Assembly (NCBI GenBank): GCA_913051785.1
Contig: CAJXCK010000012.1
Span: 1-36,843, forward strand
DNA from: an uncultured Gammaproteobacteria bacterium
GTDB lineage: Bacteria; Pseudomonadota; Gammaproteobacteria; Pseudomonadales; Azotimanducaceae
DNA length: 36,843 bases
Direction of reading: 5' to 3'
Positions 34,706-36,843 of this stretch are shown here, piece after piece. Positions within the stretch are counted from its first letter, which is position 1, and each line of letters starts with the position of its first letter. The position numbers and the translations under genes are program-made. A model generated the notes under the pieces. That model worked only from the letters and a program-made list of their open reading frames with translations, was not told the origin of the DNA and did not search any database.

Positions 34706-35917
34706 TTGGAAGACTTAACACAATTAGCCTATGCAGTAGACACGTTCTACTTCTTAGTCATGGGCGCGTTGGTTATGTTCATGGCGCCAGGGTTTGCGAT
34801 GTTGGAAGCGGGTATGGTCCGCGCAAAAAATACATCGGAGATCCTGACAAAGAACGTAGCCTTGTTTTCGATCGCATGCATTATGTACATGGTGATCGGA
34901 TATGATCTTATGTACGCGGGCGGAATGATGCTCGGGCCTGAAAACACAGTCGATGATGTATTGGCATCAGGCGGTGATGTTTATTATTCAGCCCGATCGG
35001 ATTTCTTTTTTCAGGTTGTTTTCGTAGCGACCGCAATGTCAATTATTTCAGGAGCGGTAGCAGAGCGAATAAAGCTTTGGTCCTTCCTTCTGTTCGCAGT
35101 AGTGATGACAGCATTCATTTACCCAATCCAGGGCAGTTGGAGTTGGGGCGGTGGTTTCCTCTCTGAAGCTGGTTTTGTGGATTTTGCGGGTTCAGGAATC
35201 GTTCACATGTGCGGCGCTGCAGCAGCGTTGGCGGGAGTGATCTTGTTGGGGCCTCGAGCGGGTAAGTATAACGAAGACGGCTCGATCAATGCGATGCCAG
35301 GAGCGAATATGCCGCTGGCTACGTTGGGAACCTTCATCCTTTGGTTCGGTTGGTTCGGTTTTAACGGCGGATCAGAGCTGAAATTGTCCAACATCGATGA
35401 GGCAAACGCAGTTGCTCAAGTTTTCGTTAATACAAACATGGCAGCGGCCTGTGGCGCGGTAGCGGCGCTGATTTTGTCTCGCCTAGCTTTCGGTAAAGCA
35501 GATATCACTATGGCGCTGAATGGTGCCTTGGCCGGATTGGTTTCAATAACAGCGGAACCCCTTTCGGGAACCCACGCGGAATCCATGATTATCGGCGCGA
35601 TTGGCGGCTTGATCGTTGTTGGGTCAATCACTCTTCTAGATAAATTGAAGTGCGACGATCCAGTCGGAGCTATTTCTGTGCACGGTACAGCCGGCATTTG
35701 GGGGCTACTGGCGGTATTAATCACTAGTGATGATGCCACTGTAACGGGACAGCTTACTGGGCTGGGAGCGATCTTTGGCTGGACTTTTGTAGCGTCTCTT
35801 ATTGTATGGGCTATATTGAAGTTCACTCTTGGAATCAGGCTAAGCCCTGAAGAAGAAGAGGCCGGTTCAGATTCCACGGATATAGGAGTCGCGGCTTATC
35901 CAGAGTTTAAAGGTTGA
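34706..35917 (+). CDS. amtB: Ammonium transporter AmtB
   Basis: Inner membrane ammonium channel of the Amt/Rh family, used at low external ammonium. The 403 residues form 11 helices. MLEAGMVRAKNTSEIL is the first family signature, DFAGSGIVHMCG supplies the conserved Asp and the first pore His, and ISVHGTAGIWG the second pore His, so the twin-His pore is intact. No cleavable signal sequence is visible, unlike E. coli AmtB. The start TTG 34706 follows GGAG; the next in-frame Met is inside helix 1. It is preceded by sigma-54 and NtrC-type sites and followed by a terminator. Confidence 0.95.
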   Translation: MEDLTQLAYAVDTFYFLVMGALVMFMAPGFAMLEAGMVRAKNTSEILTKNVALFSIACIMYMVIGYDLMYAGGMMLGPENTVDDVLASGGDVYYSARSDFFFQVVFVATAMSIISGAVAERIKLWSFLLFAVVMTAFIYPIQGSWSWGGGFLSEAGFVDFAGSGIVHMCGAAAALAGVILLGPRAGKYNEDGSINAMPGANMPLATLGTFILWFGWFGFNGGSELKLSNIDEANAVAQVFVNTNMAAACGAVAALILSRLAFGKADITMALNGALAGLVSITAEPLSGTHAESMIIGAIGGLIVVGSITLLDKLKCDDPVGAISVHGTAGIWGLLAVLITSDDATVTGQLTGLGAIFGWTFVASLIVWAILKFTLGIRLSPEEEEAGSDSTDIGVAAYPEFKG

Positions 35918-35940
35918 TCTATTAGCCGAAATATCTGAGT

Positions 35941-36377
<437 letters not shown>

Positions 36378-36442
36378 AGGATGTTCGGTTCAATTAGATT
36401 TGTTCCAGCCTCGCTCAATTTCTCCCACTAGTCTATTTACGC

Positions 36443-36843
36443 ATGAAATACCGTAGTACGCGCGGAGGCGTCTCGGGAATATCGTTTACTGATGCCCTGT
36501 TAATGGGTCTCGCCGATGATGGCGGGCTCCTAATTCCAGACCACATACCAGATGTGTCACATAGCCTTCCAGATTGGAGGGGGCGAGATTTTGTTCAAGT
36601 AGCCCAAACATTACTCAAACTCTTTATTGATGATCTAGAGCACGACGACTTGGATAATTTGACGGCAGAAGCTTTCGCTAACTTCGACACGCCAGAAGTC
36701 GTTGGGTGGAAGCATTTAGATGGTTTGGATGTCCTAGAACTGTTCCATGGCCCTACTCTAGCGTTCAAAGATGTAGCGCTCCAACTCCTCGGAAAACTGT
36801 TCGAACATGTTTTGGCAGATCGTGGCGAGAGATTGAATATATT
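36443..36843 (+). CDS. thrC: Threonine synthase (5' part; gene runs out of window)
   Basis: PLP enzyme that makes threonine from O-phosphohomoserine. The visible 133 residues start MKYRSTRG and contain GLADDGGLLIP, LELFHGPTLAFKD with the PLP Lys109 (Lys107 in E. coli) and VALQLLGKLFE, all characteristic of the long bacterial form. The remaining two thirds are past base 36843. No terminator is seen after glnK, so thrC could be read with it; the 65-base gap shows no clear promoter. Confidence 0.93.
   Translation, partial: MKYRSTRGGVSGISFTDALLMGLADDGGLLIPDHIPDVSHSLPDWRGRDFVQVAQTLLKLFIDDLEHDDLDNLTAEAFANFDTPEVVGWKHLDGLDVLELFHGPTLAFKDVALQLLGKLFEHVLADRGERLNI

Noticed and set aside
34594-34905. 103-codon open frame overlapping the amtB promoter and start
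   Set aside because: It runs through the sigma-54 element and then out of frame across amtB; the composition is not protein-like.
35416-35877. 153-codon minus-strand open frame inside amtB
   Set aside because: It is the antisense shadow of the conserved amtB reading frame, with no ribosome-binding site or recognisable domain.

Overview
The window looks like chromosomal DNA of an aerobic, probably marine, gammaproteobacterium. Three gene neighbourhoods support this: cytochrome c4 and dsbA beside engB, polA and a DUF2782 gene; a coxB-coxA-ctaG-coxC operon with a DUF2909 gene placed antisense; and a ubiK/amtB/glnK region. The species cannot be named from sequence alone. No rRNA, tRNA, insertion sequence, prophage or CRISPR array was seen. 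Genes are tightly packed, and TTG or GTG starts are frequent.

Layout. 1-2644: the end of def (peptide deformylase) lies on the minus strand, divergent from purE, tsaC (apparently with a non-canonical ATC start), aroE and a YheV-like zinc-ribbon gene. 2700-13409: a long respiratory block encodes aa3-type cytochrome c oxidase subunits II, I and III, the copper and heme assembly factors CtaG, SURF1, a Sco-like protein, CtaA, CtaB and Sco. It runs directly into egtB-egtD (ergothioneine synthesis) with no visible terminator. 13406-18568: DUF2782, polA, engB, cytochrome c4 and dsbA. 18588-32532: mixed accessory metabolism, with two unknown proteins, TesB thioesterase, a luciferase-like oxidoreductase, an M20 peptidase / beta-lactamase-fold hydrolase / membrane protein trio, a CDP-alcohol phosphatidyltransferase, an NAD-binding protein, an esterase, alanine racemase and an SDR / transaminase / acyl-CoA dehydrogenase operon. 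32539-36377: pseudoazurin, a TorF-family porin, ubiK, amtB and glnK. 36443-end: start of thrC.

The most interesting regulation is in the last 4 kb. Both the TorF-family porin gene and amtB are preceded by a GCAC-N7-GTGC dyad (NtrC type) followed about 90 or 65 bases later by a sigma-54 -24/-12 element with exact GG-N10-GC spacing. This suggests the porin belongs to the same nitrogen-limitation response as the ammonium transporter. glnK lies downstream of amtB behind a strong intrinsic terminator, the reverse of the usual glnK-amtB order. No obviously new defence or mobile system was found.
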